Origin: Myxococcales bacterium
Lineage (GTDB): Bacteria > Myxococcota_A > Polyangia > Polyangiales > Polyangiaceae
NCBI GenBank assembly: GCA_025359105.1
Contig: JANYHK010000074.1
Location: forward strand, 62,001-126,000
Reading direction: 5' to 3'
Length of the DNA: 64,000 nucleotides
Shown here: positions 50,616 to 59,206 of the stretch, in pieces
Layout of the letters: the number at the start of each line of letters is the position of its first letter
Numbering within the stretch: the first letter of the stretch is position 1
Made by a program: the position numbers and the translations under genes
The notes under the pieces: generated by a model
What the model was told of the DNA's origin: nothing
Databases searched by the model: none
What the model saw: only the letters and a program-made list of their open reading frames with translations

Positions 50616-51209
50616 CTACGCTCGGTCCTTCTTCGGCGAGTTGCGCGGCGGCGCCTTCTGGTTGACGACGTTCATCGCGGCCTGCGCCCCCTCGGTGATC
50701 ACCTTCTTCACGGCCGCCAGCGCGCGCGCGACGACGTCGGGCAGCTCGGCCCGCTCGCTCGTATCGAAGTCCTGCAGCACGTAGTCGGCCACGTCACCGC
50801 GAAAGCCAGGGGGCGGGCGGCCGATGCCGATCCGCACGCGCAGGAACTCCGGCGAGCCGAGGCGCTCGATCGTGCTGCGCAGCCCGTTGTGCCCCGCGTG
50901 ACCGCCGCCGGCCTTCAGGCGAACCTCGCCGAACGGCAGGTCGAGCTCGTCGTGCACCACGAGGATGTCCGCCGGCTTCACCTTCAGGAACGCGGCGCAG
51001 GGCTGGATGCTGTCGCCCGACAGGTTCATGAACGTCTGGGGCTTGAGAAGGGCGACGTCGTCGCCTTTCGTCCAGAACGCGCTGAACTTCTCCCGGTAGT
51101 CGGGCAGGCCGAGCGACGAGCGAAGCTCGTCGACGGCCATGAACCCGACGTTGTGCCGGTTTCGCTCGTACTTCTTGCCGGGGTTGCCCAGCCCAACGAT
51201 GAGAAGCAT
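50616..51209 (-). CDS. pth: peptidyl-tRNA hydrolase
   Basis: A 197-residue enzyme that releases peptides from dropped-off peptidyl-tRNA. Signatures are IVGLGNPGKKYERNRHNVGF with the catalytic His (about residue 20), KPQTFMNLSG and VVHDELDLPFG with the catalytic Asp, plus GGHAGHNGLRS. A short basic C-terminal extension is present. It lies 36 bases downstream of rplY, in the common prs-rplY-pth order. Confidence 0.96.
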   Translation of the reverse strand: MLLIVGLGNPGKKYERNRHNVGFMAVDELRSSLGLPDYREKFSAFWTKGDDVALLKPQTFMNLSGDSIQPCAAFLKVKPADILVVHDELDLPFGEVRLKAGGGHAGHNGLRSTIERLGSPEFLRVRIGIGRPPPGFRGDVADYVLQDFDTSERAELPDVVARALAAVKKVITEGAQAAMNVVNQKAPPRNSPKKDRA

Positions 51210-51245
51210 GGGGCGTACTCGCCGCCGCCGGCGCGGAGCCCGCGG

Positions 51246-52022
51246 TTACTTCTTCTTCGCGTCCTTCGCAGGGGCCGCCGCGGCCGCAGCCGGAGCCGCG
51301 CCGCCCTTCGCGTCCTTCGCGCCCGCGGCCGGAGCCGCACCCGCAGCCGGAGCCGCACCCGCAACCGCGCCCGGAGCGCCCGGCACTGCCGCCGCTTCCT
51401 CGGCCGAACGATCCTTCTCGGGCGTGACGATCGCGATGAGCGTCTGCCCCTCGGGGAGGCGAACCATGACGCTCTCGGGGAGCTTCAGGTCCTTCGTCGC
51501 GACGTGCTCGCCGAGCTTGAGGTGCGCAATGTCGACCTCGACCTTGACCGGGATCTTGTCGGGGAGGCAGCGGATCGGGATGGTGCGGTAAACCTGGCGG
51601 ATGATTCCGCCCTCGGCCAGGCCGACCGGCTTGCCGGTGAACACGAGCGGGAGCTCGACCATGACTTCCTGATCCAGCTTCACCTGGACGAAATCGACGT
51701 GCTCGAGCTCACGGGTCACCGGGTGGTACGAGTAATCCTTGATCATGACGAGGAGGTCGGCCGCGTTCGCGCCTTCGACCTTCATCGTGATGACGTTGTT
51801 CTGGCCGCGCTCCGTCTTGAGGATGCCGAGCACTTCCTTCGGCGACACCGAGATCGTGGTGGCCGCGATGCCCTTGCCATACGCGACCGCGGGGACCTGC
51901 CCCGTCTTGCGAAGCTTGCGGGAGCTCCCCTTGCCGTACGCGGTACGCGCGGCGGCGACGAGGCCCGGCATCGTCGTGGAGTCGTTCTTCGGGTTGCGAG
52001 CGCTGGTCGGAGCGGCGGTCAT
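51246..52022 (-). CDS. rplY: 50S ribosomal protein L25 (Ctc form)
   Basis: A 258-residue protein of the long TL5/Ctc type. The N-terminal 5S rRNA-binding domain (about 20-110; YGKGSSRKLRKTGQVPAVAYG, VEHVDF-type ELEHVDFVQV) is followed by the beta-rich Ctc domain (about 110-205; DKIPVKVEVDIAHLKLGEHV) and a lysine-flanked Ala/Pro repeat tail (AAPAAGAAPAAGA). GAGGAA precedes the ATG at 52022; a much longer frame upstream has no ribosomal homology. It binds 5S rRNA and in some bacteria is stress-induced. Confidence 0.94.
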   Translation of the reverse strand: MTAAPTSARNPKNDSTTMPGLVAAARTAYGKGSSRKLRKTGQVPAVAYGKGIAATTISVSPKEVLGILKTERGQNNVITMKVEGANAADLLVMIKDYSYHPVTRELEHVDFVQVKLDQEVMVELPLVFTGKPVGLAEGGIIRQVYRTIPIRCLPDKIPVKVEVDIAHLKLGEHVATKDLKLPESVMVRLPEGQTLIAIVTPEKDRSAEEAAAVPGAPGAVAGAAPAAGAAPAAGAKDAKGGAAPAAAAAAPAKDAKKK

Positions 52023-52200
52023 GGGAAATTCCTCAAAAAACCTGGGGATTCGGCGAGTCACGCCCGCCATGGAGGCGCGGGGGGCGAACGCATAGCAGAG
52101 CGCCGCCGCGAACGGTAGTACATTTCGCGCTCCGTCGGGGCTTTCGCCCGCGTTTCCCGGGGCTTGAGCGCTGCTCAGCCGAAAGACTGAGGTGAAAAGC

Positions 52201-53145
52201 TCAGGCGAAAAGGGAGCTGACCGAGTCCGAGCTGTGGATGCGCTTGATGGCCTCGGCGAGGAGGCGCGCGATCGAGACGACCTTGATCTTCGCACACCCC
52301 TTGGCCGCGTCGCTGAGCGGGATAGTGTCGGTGACAACGACCTCGGTGAGCGGCGAGTCGTTGATGCGCTGGATGGCGGGGCCGCTGAAGACGCCGTGCG
52401 TCGCGACCGCCACGATCCGCTTCGCGCCCTCGTCGAGCAGCGCGCGCGCGGCGCCGGCGAGGGTACCGGCCGTGTCGATCATGTCGTCGACGATGATGCA
52501 GTCCTTGCCCTTCACCTCGCCGATGAGGTGCATGACCTCGCTGACGTTGGCGCGCTCGCGGCGCTTGTCGATGATGGCGAGGCTGGCATTGAGGCGCTTG
52601 GAGTACGCGCGCGTGCGCTCCACGCCGCCCGCGTCAGGCGAGACGAAGACGGCGGACGCGTCGAAGTTCTTCTTCAAGTAGTCCTCGAGCATCACCGGCA
52701 TCGCGTAGAGGTGATCGAACGGGATGTTGAAGAAGCCCTGAATCTGGCCGGCGTGGAGGTCCACCGACACCACGCGCGTCACGCCGCTCGCCTGGATCAG
52801 ATCGGCGACGAGCTTGCTCGTGATGGGCGTGCGTGGCGCGACCTTGCGATCCTGGCGTCCGTAGCCGTAGTACGGGATGACCGCGGTGATGGCCCCGGCC
52901 GACGCGCGGCGAAGCGCGTCGCACATGATGAGGAGCTCCATCACGTTGTCGTTGACCGGGCTGCAGGTCGGCTGGATGACGAACGCATCCACCCCACGCA
53001 CATTCTCGTTCACCTCGACGAAGGACTCGCCGTCACTGAAGCGCGTGACCTTGCACTTGGACAGCGGCGTCTCGAGGTGGTGCGCGATCGATTGCGCGAG
53101 CGCGATGTTGGCGTTCCCCGAGAAGATACAAACCTTCTTGAACAC
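52201..53145 (-). CDS. prs: ribose-phosphate pyrophosphokinase
   Basis: A 314-residue enzyme making PRPP from ribose 5-phosphate and ATP for nucleotide, His and Trp synthesis. Motifs: [16 protein letters not shown] (ribose-5-P loop region), [10 protein letters not shown] (ATP binding), [14 protein letters not shown], and the PRPP-binding loop [13 protein letters not shown] (about 215-227). The length is normal. The GTG start has the family N-terminus ([17 protein letters not shown]). It heads the prs-rplY-pth set; 178 bases separate it from rplY. Confidence 0.96.
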   Translation of the reverse strand: MFKKVCIFSGNANIALAQSIAHHLETPLSKCKVTRFSDGESFVEVNENVRGVDAFVIQPTCSPVNDNVMELLIMCDALRRASAGAITAVIPYYGYGRQDRKVAPRTPITSKLVADLIQASGVTRVVSVDLHAGQIQGFFNIPFDHLYAMPVMLEDYLKKNFDASAVFVSPDAGGVERTRAYSKRLNASLAIIDKRRERANVSEVMHLIGEVKGKDCIIVDDMIDTAGTLAGAARALLDEGAKRIVAVATHGVFSGPAIQRINDSPLTEVVVTDTIPLSDAAKGCAKIKVVSIARLLAEAIKRIHSSDSVSSLFA

Positions 53146-53204
53146 GCGCGACGTCTAGCTGTCGCGATGGGGTGTGTCAACGCACGGCGGGCCTTATTAG
53201 CTTG

Positions 53205-53261
53205 TCAGCGCAGCATGGCGGCGCGCTCGATCAGCGGAGCATCGCGGCGCACTCGCCGATC
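53205..53261. repeat. diverged tandem duplication of a gene's 3' end
   Basis: 53231-53261 is the last 31 bases of the TPR membrane-protein gene, including its stop. 53205-53232 directly after it is a copy with three substitutions and a 3-base deletion, ending in its own TGA. In its own frame the copy encodes IERAAMLR-stop, against IGECAAMLR-stop in the gene. It implies an old slippage or unequal-crossover event at the stop codon. Confidence 0.6.
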
Positions 53262-54487
53262 GCGCCGCGCTTGCCCAGCTTCAGGCACGCGGTGAAGGCG
53301 CGGCGCGCGTCGGCGCCTTTGCCCTTCTCCTGGTAGGCGGCGCCCAGGAGCAGCCACGCGTCGCCGTCGGTCGGATCGAGCGCGACGGAGCGCTCGCCGG
53401 CCTCGATCGCGCCCTTCATGTCGCCGCGCTCGAGCGCCTTGCGTGCGGTGGCCTTCTCCAGCTTCGCCGCCGCTGGATCGGAGGGAACATCGCTCGCGGG
53501 CACGGCGGCAGCGTTGGCGGCAGGAGCGGTGTCCGTGGCCACCGGCGGCGAAGGGGCCGGGGCAAGATCGGTGGGAGCGACCGGCGGATCCGCCGCGACG
53601 GGCGGCGGCGCGACGGCCTGCGCGGCCGTCGGCTCGGCAGCGGGTGGCGCAGGCAACGGCGCTGGAATCGGCGCCGGCATGGGCGACTGCGAGATCTCGG
53701 CGGCCTGGGATCCGCCGCCGAGGTTGTCCATCCCGTGCTGCCCGCGCGCGACCGTGACCCGCACGAGCGCCGCGAGGCAAACGACGGCCGACGCTCCGAC
53801 CGCCCATTTCACGTACTTGGTAAAGCGCGCCCGGCGCTCACGGACCGCGGGGCTCATCTTGTGCTTCGCGCGCGGGTCCTCTTCGTGCTCGTGCTCGTGG
53901 GGGATCAGCACGCCGCGGGCGACGGCGCGGTGCTCCTTGTCGGCCTTCTCGCCGGCTTCGAAGAAGCTCTCGTGGTCCAGGTCCACGGCAGGCGCCACGC
54001 TCTCGCGCTTGTTCTTCTTGCCGGGCTTGGCGTCGACCTTGTCGGCCTTGGCGGAGGGGGAGGAGGCCTTCTCGGCCTTCGCCGCCGCCGGGGCGGTCGT
54101 GTCGGACTTCTTTTCGGCTTTCTCCGCCTGCTCGAGCTTCTCGGGCGTGAACGCGACGATCCGCGGACCCGACTCCTCTTGATTGTCCTCCCGCGGGTGC
54201 GCCTCCTCGGGGACCGGCGTCGGGACGGCGAGCTCCTCGGCGGCGGAGGACTCGCTGGTGGTGCCTACGAGAAGGTCGGCGTGGCTCGGCGAGCGCGCGG
54301 CAGCGCCGCTCATGCTCGTCATGCCCGCAGCCGGCGAGGAGGCTGATGCAGGGGCGCTCGGCGGCACCGGAGCGGCAGCGCGGGTCGGAGCGCTCGACGG
54401 GCTCGACACATCCGGCAAGGAGGGACGCGAACGGGGTGCCATCGACCCCGACGTGTTCCCCTTCTTGCGCTTCCCCTTCTTGCTCAT
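53231..54487 (-). CDS. single-pass membrane protein with periplasmic TPR
   Basis: A 418-residue protein. The first 230 residues are cytoplasmic, low-complexity, basic then Ala/Glu/Lys-rich (EKLEQAEKAEKKSD, KADKVDAKPGKKNKR). A membrane helix lies at about 233-252 (WAVGASAVVCLAALVRV). A Pro/Ala-rich linker (265-345) leads to a C-terminal TPR-like pair (about 350-415; ALERGDMKGAIEAGERSVALDPTDGDAW, LLLGAAYQEKGKGADARRAF). No family beyond TPR is recognised. AGAGG before the ATG supports the start; an upstream in-frame extension to about 54685 is AT-richer and unlikely. Confidence 0.65.
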   Translation of the reverse strand: MSKKGKRKKGNTSGSMAPRSRPSLPDVSSPSSAPTRAAAPVPPSAPASASSPAAGMTSMSGAAARSPSHADLLVGTTSESSAAEELAVPTPVPEEAHPREDNQEESGPRIVAFTPEKLEQAEKAEKKSDTTAPAAAKAEKASSPSAKADKVDAKPGKKNKRESVAPAVDLDHESFFEAGEKADKEHRAVARGVLIPHEHEHEEDPRAKHKMSPAVRERRARFTKYVKWAVGASAVVCLAALVRVTVARGQHGMDNLGGGSQAAEISQSPMPAPIPAPLPAPPAAEPTAAQAVAPPPVAADPPVAPTDLAPAPSPPVATDTAPAANAAAVPASDVPSDPAAAKLEKATARKALERGDMKGAIEAGERSVALDPTDGDAWLLLGAAYQEKGKGADARRAFTACLKLGKRGAIGECAAMLR

Positions 54488-54906
54488 CGGACCTCTCGAC
54501 ACTGAACGAAACGGCGTGCCTGGACTGCTGCGGAAAAGTTCGGGCGGGTGCTCCGCGGTTCCCCTGGATAGTGCCTCGGTCGACGAGGAAGCGATCTCTA
54601 GGATTCCTACTTCTTTGCCGTTTGATGGCCGGGCGCCAGTACCTTCATCTACAAAAACGCGCTGGGGTGCTTTTGGTGCCGCCATGACCAACCGCCAAGC
54701 AAGCCTCGTGCGCGGCAAAGAATCATTCAAATTGAGCGCAAGTTGCTGCGCGACGTCAATCGCCTCACGACGAACATGTCTCAAAACGTCCCCATGATTG
54801 CGCCAGGTTGGCACACCGGCTGTACTCGTCTCTCCCACAGGCGCCCACCCGGCATACGGAGCCCGCTGCCGTTCGAAGCACCGTAGCGCCTTCGCATGAC
54901 GGTAGA
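54488..54906. other. 419-base divergent intergenic region
   Basis: It lies between the leftward TPR membrane protein and the rightward RlmI-like gene. The base composition around 54590-54780 is visibly less GC-rich than the genes on either side, as expected for promoters. I see no RNA gene, no convincing -35/-10 pair and no open frame with a ribosome site and plausible protein. Confidence 0.5.
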
Positions 54907-56121
54907 GTGACGAGCGTGCGGGTTTCCGAGATCGTGTTGCGACGCGCCGGCGCCGACGCTGTCCGGCACGGACATCCCTGGGTGTGGCGCAGTGCCCTCG
55001 CGCGAGGTGCGGACGAAGCGGGCGAGGCCGGCGCGGAGGTGCAGCTCGTCGACGAGCGAGGTGAAGCGCTGGGCCGCGCGCTCTGGGACCCCGCGTCCCC
55101 CATCGCGGCGCGCGTCTGGACACTGGGTCGCGCCCCCATCGACGACGCGTCGCTGACGTGGCGCATCGAGCGCGCGCTCGCGGTCCGGGCGTGGACGTTC
55201 GACGAGCGGACGAGCGCGTATCGGTTGGTTCACGGCGAAGGGGATCGGATGCCCGGCTTCGTCGTGGATCGCTATGGCCCCGTCGCCGTGCTCCGCGTGG
55301 ATGGCGAAGCCGCCGCACACCATGCCGCGCGGATCGCGCGCCTGCTCCGCGCACCGCTCGAGGCGCTCGGCGTCCATACCCTCGTCGAGCGGGCGGCGGG
55401 CCGCCCCGAAGCCGCGGCCGAGCGGGGCGAGAAAGCACGCGGGCGCACCGTGCACTTCGGTGACCCGCCGCCCGACACGGTCACCGTCCGCGAGCACGGC
55501 GTGCCGTTCGTGGTGGACTTGCTCCGCGGCCAGAAAACGGGCGCGTTCCTCGATCAGCGCGAGAGCCGCCGGCGCGTCGGCGAGCTCACCCGCCAGCTCA
55601 GGGCGGAGCGCGTCCTCAACCTCTTCTCGTACGCCGGCGGCTTCTCCCTGCACGCGGCGCTCGCCGGGGCGAAGACCACGAGCGTCGACATCGCCACGCA
55701 AGCGCACGCGACCGCACAGGCGAGCTTCACCGCCGCGGGGGTCGATCCGCGCAAGCACGAATTCGCCACCGCCGACGCGTTCGCGTTCCTCGAGGATGCG
55801 AAGCGGAAAAAGCGCACCTGGGAGCTCGTGATCAGCGATCCGCCGAGCTTCGCGCCGAACGAGAAGAGCGTACCGCGCGCGTTGTCGGCGTACCGCAAGC
55901 TGCACCGAGCGTGCGCCGAGGTGCTCGCGCCGGGCGGGGTCCTCTGCGCGTCGTCGTGCTCGAGCCACGTCGACGCGTCCTCGTTCGCGACGACGCTCGA
56001 CGACGCCTCTCTTGGTCGCGCCGACCTGCGGATGACCGAGCTTCATGGCCCGCCGTCCGATCACCCCACGCTTCCGGCGTGGACGGAAGGCCGCTACCTC
56101 AAGTTCGCGGTCCTCGCGTGA
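54907..56121 (+). CDS. RlmI-like class I SAM-dependent methyltransferase
   Basis: A 404-residue enzyme of the RlmI/RlmK m5C-type rRNA methyltransferase family. The N-terminal PUA-like domain (about 5-80) has RHGHPWVWRSAL. The central EEHEE-like region carries MPGFVVDRYGPVAVL and KTGAFLDQRESRR. The Rossmann domain has NLFSYAGGFSLHAALAGA (motif I) and the catalytic SDPPSFAP (motif IV). RlmI methylates C1962 of 23S rRNA, but family members vary in target. The GTG at 54907 is provisional, with another GTG at 54916. The stop overlaps the hydrolase start (GTGA). Confidence 0.85.
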   Translation: MTSVRVSEIVLRRAGADAVRHGHPWVWRSALARGADEAGEAGAEVQLVDERGEALGRALWDPASPIAARVWTLGRAPIDDASLTWRIERALAVRAWTFDERTSAYRLVHGEGDRMPGFVVDRYGPVAVLRVDGEAAAHHAARIARLLRAPLEALGVHTLVERAAGRPEAAAERGEKARGRTVHFGDPPPDTVTVREHGVPFVVDLLRGQKTGAFLDQRESRRRVGELTRQLRAERVLNLFSYAGGFSLHAALAGAKTTSVDIATQAHATAQASFTAAGVDPRKHEFATADAFAFLEDAKRKKRTWELVISDPPSFAPNEKSVPRALSAYRKLHRACAEVLAPGGVLCASSCSSHVDASSFATTLDDASLGRADLRMTELHGPPSDHPTLPAWTEGRYLKFAVLA

Positions 56122-57080
56122 CGGCGGCCGACGTCCGCCTCGTCGACAACGGCGACGGGTGGCGCCTCGCGCTCAAGCGCACCCCTGCGCACGGCCGCGC
56201 GCTCGCCGCGGTGCTCCTCGTCCCGGGCTACGGGATGAACTCGTTCATCTTCGGGTTTCACCCGAGCGGCCTGTCGCTCGAGGCGTACCTCGCGTCGCGG
56301 GGTCTCGACGTCTACAGCGTCGATCTCCGCGCGCAGGGGCGGTCGGAGAATGCCGGCGGCGGCAAGCGCTTCGGCCTCGGCGACCTCGCCGTGACCGATC
56401 TCGGCGCCGCGATCGAGGGCGTGCGCGCGTGGTCGGGACAGGGCACGGTCGATCTCGTCGGCTGCAGCCTGGGCGCCGCGCTCTCGTTCGCCCACGTCGC
56501 GTGCGTCCCAGGCGCGCCCGTGCGTTCGCTCGTGTCCCTGGGCGGGCTCGTCACGTGGGTCGATCCGCACCTGCTCGTGCGCGTCGCCTTCGCGTCGCCG
56601 TGGTTCGTCGGGATGGTGCCCATGGGCGGTACGCGCAAGATGGCCGGACGCGCGCTGCCGCTGCTCGCGCGCGTCGCGCCTCGCTTGCTGTCCCTGTACG
56701 TCCACGCGCAGTCGACCGATCTGTCGCACGCCCCCACGATGGTCAACACCGTGGAGGATCCGAGCCCCCACATGAACCGTGAGATCGCGGAATGGGTCGG
56801 GCGACGCGAGCTCGTCGTGCGCGACGTCAACGTGTCACGCGCGCTGCGCACGATGGAGAACCCCGTCCTCGTCGTCGTCGCCAACCAGGACGGCATCGTT
56901 CCGCCTGCGACCGGCCGCGCGATTTACGACGAGGTCGGCTCGCTCCGGAAGGAGCTCGTCTGCGTGGGCGACGCCGAGCGTCCAATCGCCCACGCGGACC
57001 TCTTCGTCGCCCGCGGGGCGCAGGAGCGCGTGTTCGCCCCCATCGCGGAGTTTCTCACGCGGCCTTCCGGCGGCGCTTGA
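56118..57080 (+). CDS. alpha/beta hydrolase
   Basis: A 320-residue alpha/beta-hydrolase-fold protein. LLVPGYGMNSFIFGF gives the oxyanion region, VGCSLGAALSF (about residue 117) the nucleophile elbow with Ser, ANQDGIVPP (about 263) the acid, and HADLF (about 296) the His. The arrangement resembles PHA-depolymerase/synthase-like lipases with a cap region (170-240). The substrate is unknown. It is translationally coupled to the RlmI-like gene. The 3' end overlaps the convergent Cys-rich lipoprotein gene by 26 bases. Confidence 0.82.
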   Translation: MTAADVRLVDNGDGWRLALKRTPAHGRALAAVLLVPGYGMNSFIFGFHPSGLSLEAYLASRGLDVYSVDLRAQGRSENAGGGKRFGLGDLAVTDLGAAIEGVRAWSGQGTVDLVGCSLGAALSFAHVACVPGAPVRSLVSLGGLVTWVDPHLLVRVAFASPWFVGMVPMGGTRKMAGRALPLLARVAPRLLSLYVHAQSTDLSHAPTMVNTVEDPSPHMNREIAEWVGRRELVVRDVNVSRALRTMENPVLVVVANQDGIVPPATGRAIYDEVGSLRKELVCVGDAERPIAHADLFVARGAQERVFAPIAEFLTRPSGGA

Positions 57081-59010
57081 CCATCGCGCCGAGGACGATC
57101 GCCATCCCGAAGAACACGCCGCCGTCGGCCGGTGACGTCGCGCCCAGGGCGCAGCCCTTCTTGCCGTCCGGCGGCGCTTCCACGCTGGTCGGACCCGGCG
57201 TCGCCTCGGCCGTCGCGCCGCCGCCGTTGCCCTTGGAGGGGACGTGCGAACCGGTGCCACCGGCGCTGGTGCCGGAGCCGGAACCCGAACCGGAACCCGA
57301 ACCGGAGCCCGAACCGGAGCCGGTGCCCTTCCCGCCCCCGGTGCCGGTCGGCGACGGCGTGGTCGGGGTCGCCTTGCAGGTTCCCACGTCCTTGTCGCCC
57401 GACGAGCACGCCTGACCCTCGGGGCAACCGTTGCCACCGACGTCGCGGCAGCCCGCCTTGCATGCGTGCGCCACCTTGTCGCAGACGCGACCGGACTTCG
57501 CGTTTCCGCAGTCGGCGTCGGCCGCGCATCCGCACACGCTCCCGACGACGCAGGCTGCGCCGGCCTTCGTCGCATCACACGTCTTGTGGTTGGCCGTCGT
57601 GCACTCGACGCACTTCTTTCCGCGCGGATCGCACACCTTGCCGCCGCTGCAGTCGCTGTCGGCGACGCACTCGACGCAGGTGGGCGTCGTCCCGGAGGTG
57701 TCGCACTTCAGGTTCGGCGCGGTCTTGCAGCCGGTCTGCTCGCACGTCTCACCGACGCAGCTGCCGATGGTTCCGTCCTTGACGCTGCACGCCTTGCCTG
57801 TCGCGCACGTGTCGGAGCCGCCGGTCACCTTGCAGCCGACGACGCACTTGCCGGCGCCCACGGCGGTGTTGCACACCTGCCCTTCGCCACAGTCGCCGTC
57901 GGAGGTGCAGCCGCACGTCCCGGTGCCGACGTTGCACGCCGGCGTCGTGTCGCTCGCGTCGCAAACCGTGGAGTCCTGCTCGGAGCACTCGGCGCACGAG
58001 CCCGCCCCGGTGCCGGTCGTCACGCACGCGGGCGCGGTCGCCGACGGGCACGCGAGCGGCGCCGCGTTCTCCGCGGCGTGGTCGGCCTGGCACGCCACGC
58101 ACTTCTTGCCGACGCGATCGCACACGGGCGTCGCTCCAGAGCATTCGGTGTCCGTCGTGCAGCCGCCGGCCGGCGGAGGTTCACCGCCGCCGCTGTTGCC
58201 ACCGGTGCCGCCGTCGTCGGTGGTCCCGCCGGTGCCGCCGCCGTGATCGGTGGAGCCGCACGTCGAGCCCTTGTCCGCGCCGCTCTTCTTGGTGCTGTAG
58301 CCTATGAACGTCGCGTACTTCTCCCAGACCGCCTTGTGGAGGCTCGCGCCGCCCACGCCCTTGTCGCCACCTCCCGCCTCGCCGACCCACGGCGTGTACG
58401 TGTACAGCGCCGCCGTCGCGGCGTTCGCGGGCGTGACGGAGAGTCCGTCCTCGGACTTCTTGGCGACGCACGGCTTCCATCCGGAGAGCGTCGCGCCGCC
58501 GCCGGCGAGCTGGTCCATGTCGCGGCGCAGCGTCCGCGCCATGCACGTCGCCTGGTTGGCGAGGCCGACGTACTTCTCCGCGCACGAGGTCGCGGTCTCG
58601 CAGCCGCAGCCGAACGCGATGTCGACCTTCGAGTCGCTCACGGTCGTCGCGTGGACGAGACCCTCCTCCATCTGCAGCCGCACGAGCATCACGAGCGGGT
58701 TGATGCGGCTCTTCACTGCGGCGTCGTGGATGAGCGCGGCGGCCGTCTTGCTTCCGACGGTGTAGTCGGCGAGGCCCGAGCGGGTGCCGTAGGGGTTCTT
58801 CTCGAAGAACGCCTGGACCTGCTCTTCGGTCATCGCGTCGACGTCGACCATCGACGCGTCGTCGAGGAGGTCGTTGCGGGGGAAGCTCGACCCCTTCACC
58901 GCGGAGGCAGAGGAGGTGCTCGACGCGTCGCTCGACGAGCAACCCGCGACGGCGACGAGCGACAGACCGCTCAGGAGGACGGCAACCCCGGACAGACGAA
59001 GGAGCGACAT
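57055..59010 (-). CDS. Cys-rich lipoprotein with MYXO-CTERM-like anchor
   Basis: A 651-residue protein with lipobox VAVAGC (about residue 24). Residues about 55-240 match a hydrolase-like domain seen in actinobacterial and firmicute surface proteins (MTEEQVQAFFEKNPYG, INPLVMLVRLQMEEGLV, ATAALYTYTPWV); a lysozyme-like fold is my guess. Residues 270-550 are Cys-rich repeats with C-x2-D-x-D/S-C patterns (CTTDTECSG, CTSDGDCGEG, CVADSDCSGG). A Gly-Ser repeat linker leads to KKGCALG, a hydrophobic segment and KRRRK, a MYXO-CTERM-like tripartite signal. Having both lipid anchor and sorting tail is unusual. Confidence 0.72.
   Translation of the reverse strand: MSLLRLSGVAVLLSGLSLVAVAGCSSSDASSTSSASAVKGSSFPRNDLLDDASMVDVDAMTEEQVQAFFEKNPYGTRSGLADYTVGSKTAAALIHDAAVKSRINPLVMLVRLQMEEGLVHATTVSDSKVDIAFGCGCETATSCAEKYVGLANQATCMARTLRRDMDQLAGGGATLSGWKPCVAKKSEDGLSVTPANAATAALYTYTPWVGEAGGGDKGVGGASLHKAVWEKYATFIGYSTKKSGADKGSTCGSTDHGGGTGGTTDDGGTGGNSGGGEPPPAGGCTTDTECSGATPVCDRVGKKCVACQADHAAENAAPLACPSATAPACVTTGTGAGSCAECSEQDSTVCDASDTTPACNVGTGTCGCTSDGDCGEGQVCNTAVGAGKCVVGCKVTGGSDTCATGKACSVKDGTIGSCVGETCEQTGCKTAPNLKCDTSGTTPTCVECVADSDCSGGKVCDPRGKKCVECTTANHKTCDATKAGAACVVGSVCGCAADADCGNAKSGRVCDKVAHACKAGCRDVGGNGCPEGQACSSGDKDVGTCKATPTTPSPTGTGGGKGTGSGSGSGSGSGSGSGSGTSAGGTGSHVPSKGNGGGATAEATPGPTSVEAPPDGKKGCALGATSPADGGVFFGMAIVLGAMVKRRRKAA
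57271..57324. repeat. 12-bp in-frame tandem repeat (Gly-Ser linker)
   Basis: About four and a half copies of a 12-base unit (CCGGAACCCGAA-like) encode alternating Gly-Ser in the linker before the MYXO-CTERM-like tail of the Cys-rich lipoprotein. Copies differ at few positions, so length is likely polymorphic. Confidence 0.7.
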
Positions 59011-59173
59011 GTGCGCTCTTTATGCGACATGTGTGCCTGCATTTCGCGCAAGCAACTTCAGCTAGTTAGACAGTCTTCGGGGCCTTCCCTGGTCATGCGC
59101 CGAGGGTGAGCGACGATCCAGCCCGTGTTCACGATTTCAGGCTGGAGCTAGTCCTCTTCACGAGCTCTCTCTG

Positions 59174-59206
59174 CCGTAAATGTGCACGTAACGTGCACGT
59201 TTACGG
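59174..59206. promoter_or_regulatory. 33-base dyad overlapping the methyltransferase stop
   Basis: CCGTAAATGTGCACGT-A-ACGTGCACGTTTACGG has 16-base arms with one mismatch, and a perfect inner GTGCACGT/ACGTGCAC. It covers the stop codon (TAA, 59203-59201) of the leftward methyltransferase gene and lies 164 bases before the lipoprotein start. No U tract follows. It could be an operator or a transcript-stabilising stem. Confidence 0.5.

Noticed and set aside
54488-54685. N-terminal extension of the TPR membrane protein from an ATG near 54685
   Set aside because: The region is less GC-rich than coding DNA here and lacks a ribosome site, whereas AGAGG precedes the ATG at 54487.
54815-54832. Sigma54-like TTGGCACACCGGCTGTA upstream of the RlmI-like gene
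   Set aside because: The -24 half (TGGCAC) fits, but the -12 element lacks the GC required at the correct spacing.
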